This document shows positions 1 to 7,381 of a DNA stretch of 14,883 nucleotides, piece by piece. Every line of letters begins with the position of its first letter. Position 1 is the stretch's first letter. Under the pieces are notes generated by a model, which saw nothing but the letters and a program-made list of their open reading frames with translations, searched no databases and was not told the origin of the DNA. This DNA comes from JBEIVB01 sp040374085 (GTDB lineage Bacteria; Bacteroidota; Bacteroidia; UBA4408), in contig JBEIVB010000064.1 of assembly GCA_040374085.1 (NCBI GenBank), forward strand, positions 1-14,883. Reading direction: 5' to 3'. A program made the position numbers and the translations under genes.

Positions 1-1649
1 CCCACGCGCTGTGCCGTGGCCGAGCGATAGGCTTTGAGGGCGGTGAGGAGCTCGGGGTGCAGCACTTCTACCAGGGGTTTGCTGAGCACCTCTTTTCTGG
101 GGGTCTCGCGGGCGGCCTGTCCGGCCGGGGGCTCCATCCAGAGGGCTTCCTTGCTTTCGAGCCAGTGCATGCCCTTGGCGCTGAGGCTCCAGATGGGGTA
201 GGGGGGCGGGGCCACGTCTACCCATCCGCGCCGCCGCGCTTCTCTGCCCAGATCGAGCCAGGCGGTGCGCGGTAGAAAGGCGCCTTTGCCATAGGTGCTG
301 AGGGTTTTGTGTTCGTCTCGCAAGCGAGCATGGTCTGCGCCGCGCAGGAGGTCAACGGCCAGGTTCAGGCCCACCCGCCCATCGAGCTCCCACAGGGCGT
401 TCAGCAAGAGGCTCATGGCTTCTCGCGCATCCCAGGTGGCTTGCACCGGGCGCATGAGGCAATTGTCGCATTGCCCGCAGAAGCGCTCGCTCTCTTCTTC
501 AAAGTAGCGCAAGAGCATCTGCCTGCGGCAGGTGGTGGTTTCGGCGTAGCGCACCATGGCCTGCAGCTTGTCAAAGGCATGGGGGTCGGGGGTTGATTCC
601 TCTTTGTTGAGCATGTGCTCCCAGAAGGAGCGGTCTCCCGGACCATAGAGCAGAAGGGCTTCTGCAGGTAAGCCGTCGCGCCCGGCCCGGCCGGTTTCCT
701 GGTAGTAGCCCTCGAGGTGACGGGGCATGTGGTGGTGCACCACAAAGCGCACGTTGGGCTTGTCTACGCCCATGCCAAAAGCCACGGTGGCCACCACCAC
801 GCGGGTCTCGTCGCTCTTGAACCTGTCCTGCACGGCGTCGCGGTGGTTCTTCTCCAATCCGGCGTGATAGGCCTCGGCTTTAATGCCGCGCTGCTGAAGG
901 GCCTCGGCAAGTTCTTCGGTGCTTTTGCGCGAACGGGCATACACGATGCCGCTCTCGCCCCTTCGGCCCTCGAGGTAGGAGAGGAGCTCTACCTGACCCC
1001 GCCCCCGAGGCCAAACGGCATAGCGTAGGTTCGGACGGTTGAAACCCGAGACCATGATGCCTTCGGTGGGTATGCCCAACTGCTGACAGATGTCGGCGCG
1101 GGTGCGCGCATCGGCGGTGGCGGTAAGGGCTAAGAGGGGAACCCCCGGAAAACGCTGTTTGAGGGCCGAAAGGCAGCGGTAATCGGGACGGAAGTCGTGA
1201 CCCCAGTCGGATATGCAATGGGCCTCATCTACGGCAAAGAGAACGGGTTGCAGCGGCTCCAGAAAATTGAGGAAGCGCTGGGCCGAGGCGGCAATGCGCT
1301 CCGGCGATACGTAGAGCAAACGCAAGGAGCGGCTGCGCAGGGCCTGAACAACGGCTTGTTGCACGTCCACCTCCTGTCCGGCGTGCAGGCAGGCGGCCTG
1401 AACCCCATTGCTCAGAAGCTGGTCTACCTGATCTTTCATGAGGGCTACCAAGGGCGATACCACCACGGTTAACCCCTCTAAACACAAGGCAGGAATTTGA
1501 TAACACAAAGATTTGCCCCCCCCGGTGGGCATCACCACCAAAGAGTCGAGGCGATCTAAGGTGCGGTCAATGGCCTTCTCCTGAAGCAATCGGAACTGGG
1601 CATGGCCAAAGACCCGCGTAAGATGCGTTAACGCTATAGAATGTTTCAT
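1..1649 (-). CDS. recQ: ATP-dependent DNA helicase RecQ (3' end cut by window edge)
   Basis: This is a superfamily 2 3'-5' DNA helicase acting in recombination and replication-fork repair. The frame is open from an ATG at 1649 to the window edge, giving 549 complete codons; E. coli RecQ is about 609 residues, so perhaps 60 or more are missing. The RecQ-specific motif 0 is seen as F14..F19-R20..Q23. Walker A PTGGGKS is at 41-47 and the DEAH box at 141-144, followed by a TATAD stretch (motif III) and the motif VI run QETGRAGRDG. Four cysteines, C374, C391, C394 and C397, form the zinc site with nearly the E. coli spacing. A winged-helix (RQC) region follows, and residues from about 525 look like the beginning of an HRDC domain. 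A good promoter lies just upstream, so it is probably transcribed alone. Identification is very secure; the C-terminal end cannot be judged. Confidence 0.95.
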   Translation of the reverse strand, partial: MKHSIALTHLTRVFGHAQFRLLQEKAIDRTLDRLDSLVVMPTGGGKSLCYQIPALCLEGLTVVVSPLVALMKDQVDQLLSNGVQAACLHAGQEVDVQQAVVQALRSRSLRLLYVSPERIAASAQRFLNFLEPLQPVLFAVDEAHCISDWGHDFRPDYRCLSALKQRFPGVPLLALTATADARTRADICQQLGIPTEGIMVSGFNRPNLRYAVWPRGRGQVELLSYLEGRRGESGIVYARSRKSTEELAEALQQRGIKAEAYHAGLEKNHRDAVQDRFKSDETRVVVATVAFGMGVDKPNVRFVVHHHMPRHLEGYYQETGRAGRDGLPAEALLLYGPGDRSFWEHMLNKEESTPDPHAFDKLQAMVRYAETTTCRRQMLLRYFEEESERFCGQCDNCLMRPVQATWDAREAMSLLLNALWELDGRVGLNLAVDLLRGADHARLRDEHKTLSTYGKGAFLPRTAWLDLGREARRRGWVDVAPPPYPIWSLSAKGMHWLESKEALWMEPPAGQAARETPRKEVLSKPLVEVLHPELLTALKAYRSATAQRV

Positions 1650-1668
1650 AAGAGATATACAATGCCCT

Positions 1669-1700
1669 CAAAGATACCACGGTGCCCGGGCCCTTGTCAA
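1669..1700 (-). promoter_or_regulatory. Predicted recQ promoter (Bacteroidota type)
   Basis: Read on the minus strand there is a perfect TAnnTTTG -7 element (TATCTTTG, 1676-1669) and a TTG -33 element (1700-1698), 21 bases apart. The predicted start of transcription would be only about 10-15 bases before the recQ ATG, giving a very short leader. The match to the known Bacteroidota consensus is seen directly; activity is inferred. Confidence 0.5.
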
Positions 1701-1710
1701 GGCCAAAAGC

Positions 1711-1742
1711 AAAAAAAAAGGCCGCCGAAGCAGCCTTTTTTT
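1711..1742 (-). terminator. Intrinsic terminator of ahcY with UUCG loop
   Basis: On the minus strand the stem GGCTGC / GCGGCC (1735-1730 with 1725-1720, one G-T pair) closes a TTCG loop, with a C-G closing pair as in the very stable C(UUCG)G tetraloop. It is flanked by an A tract before and a run of nine T after, so it resembles a bidirectional intrinsic terminator. It lies about 20 bases past the ahcY stop and separates ahcY from recQ. Confidence 0.8.
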
Positions 1743-1762
1743 CTTCCCTGTTGGGATGGGGA

Positions 1763-3079
1763 TCAATAGCGGTAGTGCTCGGGCTTGAAAGGACCGGCAA
1801 CGGCTACTCCGATGTAGTCGGCCTGACCGTTGGTGAGCTCTTCCAGCTCCACGCCAATCTTGGCGAGGTGCAAACGGGCCACTTTCTCATCGAGGTGCTT
1901 GGGCAAGGTGTACACCTTAGCTTCGTAGCGGTCGCTGTGGCTCCACAGTTCGATCTGGGCCAGGGTTTGGTTGGTGAAGGAGTTGCTCATCACGAACGAT
2001 GGGTGACCGGTGGCACAACCCAGATTCACCAGGCGGCCTTCTGCCAATACGATGATGTCTTTGCCTTCGATGGTGTATTTGTCCACCTGAGGTTTTATCA
2101 CATCTTTGGTATGACCATGGTGGCGGTTCAACCAAGCCATGTCGATCTCGGTATCGAAGTGGCCAATGTTGCACACGATGGTGTTGTGGCGCATGGCTTT
2201 GAAGTGACGGTCGGTAACGATGTCTTTGTTACCGGTGGCGGTTACCACGATGTCGGCCAATGGAATGGCAGTATCCATTTTCAATACCTGGTATCCGTCC
2301 ATAGCTGCCTGAAGGGCACAGATGGGGTCGATCTCGGTAACGATCACGCGCACGCCCTGGCTGGAGAGGCTCTGGGCAGAACCTTTTCCTACGTCGCCGT
2401 AGCCTGCAACCACAGCCACTTTTCCGGCCATCATCACATCGGTGGCGCGGCGAATGGCGTCTACCAGCGATTCGCGGCAGCCGTATTTGTTGTCGAACTT
2501 GGATTTGGTAACGGAGTCGTTGATGTTGATGGCGGGCATGGGAAGGGTGCCGTTCTTCACACGCTCATACAAGCGGTGAACCCCGGTGGTGGTTTCTTCC
2601 GAAAGACCTTTGATGCCGCCCACCAATTGTGGATAGCGGTCGAGCACCATGTTGGTGAGGTCGCCACCGTCGTCGAGGATCATGTTCAAGGGCTGACCGT
2701 CTTTGAAGGCAAACAACGTTTGTTCAATGCACCAGTCGAACTCCTCTTCGTTCATGCCTTTCCAGGCATACACCGGAATGCCGGCAGCGGCAATGGCAGA
2801 AGCCGCATGGTCTTGTGTAGAGAAGATGTTGCAGCTCGACCAGCTTACTTCCGCGCCCAGCTCTACCAGGGTTTCGATGAGCACTGCTGTTTGGATGGTC
2901 ATGTGCAGGCACCCGGCAATGCGGGCACCGGCAAGAGGCTTGCTTTGGCCGTATTCGGCGCGCAAGGCCATAAGGCCCGGCATTTCTACTTCGGCCAGTT
3001 TAATTTCTTTGCGACCCCACTCAGCTAAGGAGATGTCTTTTACCTTAGAGGTGAGTTGGGTTGGGGGGGCAGTTTGCAT
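1763..3079 (-). CDS. ahcY: Adenosylhomocysteinase (S-adenosyl-L-homocysteine hydrolase)
   Basis: This enzyme reversibly splits S-adenosylhomocysteine into adenosine and homocysteine in the cytoplasm. It removes the inhibitory by-product of SAM-dependent methylation and feeds the methyl cycle. The 438-residue product has both family signatures: SSCNIFSTQDHAASAI at 81-96, and the NAD-binding glycine motif GYGDVGKG at 226-233. LDDGGD is at 135-140, and the C-terminus ends in HYRY as expected for the family. The start at 3079 is chosen because it gives the usual N-terminus and length; the frame stays open upstream to 3229, but those 50 codons do not resemble the family and cover the promoter. It stands alone between a divergent promoter region and its own terminator. 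Confidence 0.97.
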   Translation of the reverse strand: MQTAPPTQLTSKVKDISLAEWGRKEIKLAEVEMPGLMALRAEYGQSKPLAGARIAGCLHMTIQTAVLIETLVELGAEVSWSSCNIFSTQDHAASAIAAAGIPVYAWKGMNEEEFDWCIEQTLFAFKDGQPLNMILDDGGDLTNMVLDRYPQLVGGIKGLSEETTTGVHRLYERVKNGTLPMPAININDSVTKSKFDNKYGCRESLVDAIRRATDVMMAGKVAVVAGYGDVGKGSAQSLSSQGVRVIVTEIDPICALQAAMDGYQVLKMDTAIPLADIVVTATGNKDIVTDRHFKAMRHNTIVCNIGHFDTEIDMAWLNRHHGHTKDVIKPQVDKYTIEGKDIIVLAEGRLVNLGCATGHPSFVMSNSFTNQTLAQIELWSHSDRYEAKVYTLPKHLDEKVARLHLAKIGVELEELTNGQADYIGVAVAGPFKPEHYRY

Positions 3080-3115
3080 AGTGCGTAAAGGGTTGGTTTT
3101 TCGACGATTGGAGCG

Positions 3116-3146
3116 CAAAAGTACGCATTTCCGCCCAAGGCTCCAA
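3116..3146 (-). promoter_or_regulatory. Predicted ahcY promoter
   Basis: On the minus strand a perfect TAnnTTTG element (TACTTTTG, 3123-3116) lies 19 bases from a TTGG (3146-3143). The predicted start of transcription would be near 3110, giving a leader of about 30 bases before the ahcY ATG. The same octamer occurs on the opposite strand 50 bases away. Confidence 0.5.
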
Positions 3147-3149
3147 GCG

Positions 3150-3179
3150 TGTGAAGGGCCGGGAATATTGGTACTTTTG
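3150..3179 (+). promoter_or_regulatory. Predicted promoter of the persulfide dioxygenase gene
   Basis: A perfect -7 octamer TACTTTTG is at 3172-3179. The -33 position is weak: TGTG at 3150-3153 with an 18-base spacer. This places the start of transcription about 35 bases before the ATG at 3222. It is divergent from, and close to, the ahcY promoter. Confidence 0.4.
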
Positions 3180-3221
3180 CGGCATTGTAACAGTTTAGAT
3201 TCAAAAGAGTTCACGCAGCCC

Positions 3222-4613
3222 ATGTTCATTCAACAGATTTACACCCAGTGCCTGGCAGAGGCATCCTACTACATCGAGTGCGACGGCCTGGCCGCCGTAA
3301 TCGATCCCATTCGTGAGACCGAGCCCTACACCGATTTGGCGCGTGCCCGTGGTGCGCGCATTTGCTTTGTGTTTGAAACGCATTTCCATGCCGATTTTGT
3401 GTCGGGCCACCTGGATTTGAGCCGGGTTACGGGTGCTTCTATTGTGTTTGGACCGGGTGCCAAAACGGCCTACCCCATTGTGCAGGCCGCTCACGGCGAG
3501 CGCTTCGTTTTGGGCAGTGCGGCGTTGGAGGTGTTGCATACGCCGGGTCACACCTTAGAGTCGATCTGCCTCTTGCTGCACGACGCCCAGAATGAGCCTC
3601 AGGCACTGTTTACCGGCGACACCCTGTTTGTGGGCGATGTGGGCAGACCCGATTTGGCGGGGGAGAACGCAGGGCTCACCACCGCCGACCTGGCCGGCAA
3701 GCTCTACGACAGCCTGCAGGCCCACATCATGCCCTTGCCCGGGCACGTGGTGGTGTATCCGGCCCACGGCGCGGGCTCTGCGTGTGGAAAAAACATCGGT
3801 AAAGAAACCTCCACCACTCTGGCGGAGCAGAAAGCCCACAACTATGCCCTACAGGCCGCCAACCGCGATGCTTTTGTTGCCCTGGTTACCGAGGGCCTCT
3901 CGGCGCCTCCGGCTTATTTCTTCGATGAGGTGAGCATCAACCGCAACGGTTATCCGAGCATAGACGACATGCGCTCCAAGCGCCTGCAGCGCATACCGGC
4001 CTCCACGCTGGCAGCCCGTGTGCAAGAGGGCGCACTGGTGCTCGATACCCGCAACCCCGAGCGTTACGCAGAAGGGCACATCCTCAACTCCATCAACATC
4101 GGACTCAACGGGCAGTTTGCCATTTGGGCTGCCACTCTGTTGCCCCTAAAGCAGCCTCTGGTGCTGCTCACCGAAGAAGGGGCAGAAGAAGAGTCGGTGG
4201 TTCGCCTAGCCCGCGTGGGCTTCAGCAATGTGGTGGGCGTGGTAGAGGGAGGCATGGCTGCGGCGGAAGCTTCCGGAGTGCCCATTGCCCGCACACAAAA
4301 TATGAGTCCGGCCGAGTTCTTGAGCCTGGGCAACACAGTTGAGGTTATAGATGTGCGCAACGTGGGCGAGCAGCAAGGAGGCATGCTGGAGCAGGCCATT
4401 CCGGCGCCCCTGGCCGAGCTGGAGCGCCACGCCACCCTGCTCCAACCCGATGAAACCTACTACGTGCACTGCGCCGGTGGATACCGATCTATGATTGCGG
4501 CGTCTTTGCTGGAACGCAGGGGCATACGCAACGTGGTGAACATAAGCCAGGGCATGTCGGGCCTAAAGGCTGCAGGCGCCCAGTTGATTGTGCCTGTACC
4601 GGTGGGCGGTTAA
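3222..4613 (+). CDS. CstB-like persulfide dioxygenase / rhodanese fusion
   Basis: This 463-residue protein joins a metallo-beta-lactamase-fold persulfide dioxygenase to two rhodanese domains, the layout known from staphylococcal CstB. The N-terminal domain (about 1-240) has THFHADFVSGH with H54, H56, D58 and H63, then H110 in TPGH, D133 in TGD and H182. H110, D133 and one of the early histidines fit the His-His-Asp iron site of the ETHE1 group. The first rhodanese domain (about 260-355) has LTEEGAEEES where the active-site cysteine loop should be, so it is a pseudorhodanese. The second (about 360-463) keeps a cysteine loop, CAGGYRS, with C417. The expected job is oxidation of glutathione-type or other low-molecular-weight persulfide to sulfite and sulfur transfer, i.e. 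sulfide detoxification. The ATG at 3222 follows a good promoter; an open frame extends further upstream but antisense to ahcY. Substrate is inferred from the family. Confidence 0.9.
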   Translation: MFIQQIYTQCLAEASYYIECDGLAAVIDPIRETEPYTDLARARGARICFVFETHFHADFVSGHLDLSRVTGASIVFGPGAKTAYPIVQAAHGERFVLGSAALEVLHTPGHTLESICLLLHDAQNEPQALFTGDTLFVGDVGRPDLAGENAGLTTADLAGKLYDSLQAHIMPLPGHVVVYPAHGAGSACGKNIGKETSTTLAEQKAHNYALQAANRDAFVALVTEGLSAPPAYFFDEVSINRNGYPSIDDMRSKRLQRIPASTLAARVQEGALVLDTRNPERYAEGHILNSINIGLNGQFAIWAATLLPLKQPLVLLTEEGAEEESVVRLARVGFSNVVGVVEGGMAAAEASGVPIARTQNMSPAEFLSLGNTVEVIDVRNVGEQQGGMLEQAIPAPLAELERHATLLQPDETYYVHCAGGYRSMIAASLLERRGIRNVVNISQGMSGLKAAGAQLIVPVPVGG

Positions 4614-5179
4614 CGCCACTTAAGGGTGTTCAGAAGGTGGGCCAAATCGGCCTCCAGGTGCCGCGTTACCGGTTCTAAGGAGTCGGGATTGGGCGACAGG
4701 TTAAAGTACAAGGCCCCGCGCAAAAAATGCCGGGTGCTGTCTGTAGCGTAAAACTGCATGGGGCTGGCTGCCGCGCCACCCAAGGTGTACATCATGCCGT
4801 ACACAGTTCTCGACGGGTCATTTAATAAGGTTTCATCTATGCTGCTGGCTTTCACGGTATGCTTGTAGGCCAGGCTGCGGGCATCTTCGAGGTGACGGTT
4901 CAGCTCGCCTTTTTGCACCGGAAAGTAGCTCAGAAACAGGGTGGCTTTTTGTCCCCTAAACTCCAGGTTGGTCCAGTACCGCCCAGGCTGGCCGCCTCGG
5001 TAGGGCTCGAGGTGGGCGTAGGTGGGGGCTTCAAAGGAATAGGGCAGGGTGTCGCCAATGGGGGCGTAGGTGTGGGCCGGCAGGGCCAAGCGCGGGTAAC
5101 CCTTGGGTTTTGGGGTGTAGGTTTGGGTACAAGCCGACTGCAAGAGGCACAAGCCTACCGCCAGCCAAGCCATACCCAT
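4610..5179 (-). other. gldD: GldD lipoprotein segment within the fused frame, with possible internal start
   Basis: The GldD part begins at Met codons at 5179 and 5173, followed by a hydrophobic stretch and the lipobox cysteine 14-16 residues later, exactly as in a free-standing lipoprotein of 187-189 residues. There is no Shine-Dalgarno sequence, which is usual here and so does not argue against internal initiation. If the fused chain is made, this signal would act as an internal membrane segment that signal peptidase II could still cut before C463 and so release a lipidated GldD. Its stop shares the TTAA at 4610-4613 with the opposing gene. Confidence 0.6.
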
Positions 5180-6517
5180 AGATGCACTGCCGGCCGGGGC
5201 AGGCAAGGTAACCTTCACGCGCTTGATGCGGCGGCGATCTACGGCCTCTACGGTAAACCGATACCCTTCAAAGGCCACCACTTCTCCTTTTTCGGGAATC
5301 TTGCCGGTAAGCTCTAAGATGAAGCCCGCCAAGGTGTCGGAGTCGCCTTTCTTAGCCTCAAAGGCATCGCCATCTATATCCAGTATCTTATATAAATCGT
5401 TGAGCATGATTTTGGCTTCGAACACTACGTTGCGGTCGTCTAAGCGGCTGTAAACCAGCTCGTCGTCGTCGAACTCATCGTTGATGTCGCCCATCACCTC
5501 TTCAATCACGTCTTCCAGGGTAATCAAGCCGTTGGTGCCTCCGTATTCATCGGAGACAATGGCCATGTGCATCTTCTTACTCTGGAACTCGCGCAGGAGG
5601 TCGTCGATCTTTTTGTTCATGGGTACGAAGAAGGTCGGACGCAGGAGGCTGTGCCAGTCGAACTCGGCAGAAGCGCTTAGGTGAGGCAGCAGGTCTTTGG
5701 CGTAAAGGATGCCCACCACCTGATCGATGTGCTCGCGGTACACAGGTATGCGCGAGAAGCCGGCGTCCATCACCTGTTCCAGCACCTGGGTGAAGTTCAG
5801 GCGCTCGTCGAGGGCGATGATCTCGAGGCGGGGCTTCATAATTTGCCGCACATCGGTGTTGCCAAAGTCAACAATGCCTTGCAGGATCTTGCGCTCCTCT
5901 TCGGGGGTGTGCTCGTTGGAGGTGAGCTCAAGAGCCTGGCTGAGGTCGTCTACAGAGAGGTTGTGCTCCGGCTGCTTCACCAGGCGGTCTAAGGCCGAGG
6001 TGCTCCACAGCAAGAGGCTGCTGAGGGGTTTAAACAAACGGTCGGCAAAGGCCAGTGGATAGGCTAGACGACGCGCCATGGTAAGCGGGTCTTGCTTGGT
6101 GTAGAGCTTGGGCATCACCTCGCCAATGAGGAGGATGAGGAAGGTAACCAAGATCACGCGCACCATAAACTCAACGGGCGGACTGGCGATGCCGGCCAAC
6201 AGGGGTTTAGACACCGTTTCGGACAGCACAATCACGCCTATGTTGACGAGGTTATGGGCGATGACGATGGTGGCGATGAGACGCTTCTGCCTTCCCCAAA
6301 GCTCGGTAACGAGGCGATCGCGTCGCTCCTGGCTGTTGGCAAGGGTTTCGAGGTGGGAGGGTTCGAGGGAGAAATACGAGACTTCGGCGGCCGCTACGAG
6401 GGCCGAAAGCAACAGCAAAGCAGCCATACCCAACAGGCTGCCCAGCACCACCGGATCGAGTAAGGCCGAGGGGTGGAACCACAGAGTGGTGAAAAGATGG
6501 GGGAGGGGGTCGTCCAA
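4610..6517 (-). CDS. gldE: GldE-GldD in-frame fusion: CBS/CorC-domain membrane protein joined to gliding lipoprotein
   Basis: A single 635-codon frame covers two gliding-motility proteins that are normally separate neighbours. Residues 1-446 match GldE: membrane segments near 22-44, 82-99, 113-134 and perhaps 151-172; a CBS pair at about 225-345 (SRIPVY, then EYGGTNGLITLEDVIEEVMGD); and a CorC/HlyC domain at about 352-440 ending RRIKRVKVTLP. Residues 447-635 match GldD: a new lipoprotein signal starting MGMAWLAV with lipobox LQSAC and C463, then the usual GldD body to LNTLKWR. No stop lies between them. The start is a TTG at 6517, since an in-frame stop sits two codons upstream and the next ATG is inside the first membrane segment. 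It is 31 bases after ssb, the ssb-gldE-gldD order known in gliding Flavobacteriia. In F. johnsoniae GldD is required for gliding. Either one polyprotein is made, or GldD is also started internally. Confidence 0.88.
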   Translation of the reverse strand: MDDPLPHLFTTLWFHPSALLDPVVLGSLLGMAALLLLSALVAAAEVSYFSLEPSHLETLANSQERRDRLVTELWGRQKRLIATIVIAHNLVNIGVIVLSETVSKPLLAGIASPPVEFMVRVILVTFLILLIGEVMPKLYTKQDPLTMARRLAYPLAFADRLFKPLSSLLLWSTSALDRLVKQPEHNLSVDDLSQALELTSNEHTPEEERKILQGIVDFGNTDVRQIMKPRLEIIALDERLNFTQVLEQVMDAGFSRIPVYREHIDQVVGILYAKDLLPHLSASAEFDWHSLLRPTFFVPMNKKIDDLLREFQSKKMHMAIVSDEYGGTNGLITLEDVIEEVMGDINDEFDDDELVYSRLDDRNVVFEAKIMLNDLYKILDIDGDAFEAKKGDSDTLAGFILELTGKIPEKGEVVAFEGYRFTVEAVDRRRIKRVKVTLPAPAGSASMGMAWLAVGLCLLQSACTQTYTPKPKGYPRLALPAHTYAPIGDTLPYSFEAPTYAHLEPYRGGQPGRYWTNLEFRGQKATLFLSYFPVQKGELNRHLEDARSLAYKHTVKASSIDETLLNDPSRTVYGMMYTLGGAAASPMQFYATDSTRHFLRGALYFNLSPNPDSLEPVTRHLEADLAHLLNTLKWR

Positions 6518-6548
6518 GGGTTAGGGCGAAAGAACGGCCAAAGGTAGC

Positions 6549-6965
6549 TTAAAAAGGCAAATCGCCCGAACCCTCAGATGCAGGCGCATGGCCTTCAGGC
6601 GCGTGTCCGGCATTGCCAGAGCCTTCTTCGCGGCGGTTGGTAACCAACGTGATGGATTCGGCCACCACCTCGGTGCGGAAGTTCTTGTGCTGGTTGGCAT
6701 CTTCCCACGAGCGCGTGCGCAGCTTGCCTTCTACAAACACCGTACAGCCTTTCTTCAGGTACTTCTCGGCATAGTCGGCCAAACCACGCCACATCACCAC
6801 GTTGTGCCACTCGGTTTGCTCCTTGCGCTGGTCGTCTTTGGTGCGGTAGTATTCGGTGGTGGCCATTGGGAAGCTGGCCAGCTTGGCACCGCCCTCCAAT
6901 ACTTTAATATCGGGGTCTCTGCCGAGGTTGCCCATCAAGATGACTTTGTTTATACCAGTTGCCAT
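6549..6965 (-). CDS. ssb: Single-stranded DNA-binding protein SSB
   Basis: SSB coats single-stranded DNA in replication, repair and recombination and recruits partner proteins through its acidic tip. The 138-residue product begins MATGINKVILMGNLGRDP, the classic OB-fold start, and has WHNVVMWRGLADYAEKYLKKG at about 53-73 and VEGKLRTRSW near 78-87. A short G/A/H-rich linker leads to the tip SGDLPF at 133-138. The ATG at 6965 is preferred; the frame is open to 7076, but the extra 37 codons do not look like SSB and contain the likely promoter. It is first in the ssb-gldE-gldD block. In some Flavobacteriia mutY lies just upstream, but it is not found here. Confidence 0.96.
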   Translation of the reverse strand: MATGINKVILMGNLGRDPDIKVLEGGAKLASFPMATTEYYRTKDDQRKEQTEWHNVVMWRGLADYAEKYLKKGCTVFVEGKLRTRSWEDANQHKNFRTEVVAESITLVTNRREEGSGNAGHAPEGHAPASEGSGDLPF

Positions 6966-7026
6966 GGGAATAGAGATTGGTTTTTCGGTGGTTCTGTTAT
7001 TGGGTTGGGTAGCGAAGCTTGAGTTA

Positions 7027-7055
7027 CGAAGATAACGTAAAATTATTTCAAACAA
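7027..7055 (-). promoter_or_regulatory. Predicted promoter of ssb-gldE-gldD
   Basis: On the minus strand a TTG (7055-7053) and TATCTTCG (7034-7027, one mismatch to TAnnTTTG) are 18 bases apart. The leader to the ssb ATG at 6965 would be about 55 bases. This is a reasonable but imperfect match. Confidence 0.35.
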
Positions 7056-7076
7056 CCACCCTGCAGCAGCCGGCAT

Positions 7077-7370
7077 GCCTCCCCTCGACTTGCGATACCA
7101 CCCAAACTACGCCTCATACTTAAGCTACACCTTTTCAGCGCCTACCGCTCAAACTCACCCCATCCCACTTTTCCCAAGCTTCGCACATCCGCTTTTGGCA
7201 TACTCCCCCTCCCCGCTCGACAATCAATCTCCAGATCAAACCTCACCCAACAACACCCTCACCTAATCGATAAACAAAAAAAATACATAATACAATCAAC
7301 TCAACATCGCTTATCACATCATCGCATCAATTAATCACCTCATCCATCCATCAAGCAACTGCACCCAAAG
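7077..7370. other. Gene-free segment with extreme C over G bias on the plus strand
   Basis: By hand count, bases 7081-7370 hold about 114 C and only about 22 G, whereas flanking genes are far more balanced. An ATG-started frame of 63 codons at 7075-7266 is proline- and serine-rich and resembles nothing I know; it is probably a by-product of the composition. A short A-rich run sits at 7270-7290. No RNA gene was recognised. A C-rich, G-poor transcript of this kind is what Rho prefers, so plus-strand read-through could be terminated here; that is inference. Confidence 0.5.
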
Positions 7371-7381
7371 GCTCTGAATAA

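Noticed and set aside
1682..3028. Long plus-strand frame of 448 codons opposite ahcY
   Set aside because: It mirrors a secure, highly conserved gene and has no recognisable domain; a typical antisense by-product in GC-richer coding DNA.
2703..3221. N-terminal extension of the persulfide dioxygenase frame
   Set aside because: The frame is open upstream, but it is antisense to ahcY and would cross both predicted promoters; the family starts at MFIQQIYT.
7075..7266. Small plus-strand proline-rich frame of 63 codons
   Set aside because: It can be explained by the C-rich composition; no family resemblance, and it overlaps the upstream region of ssb.
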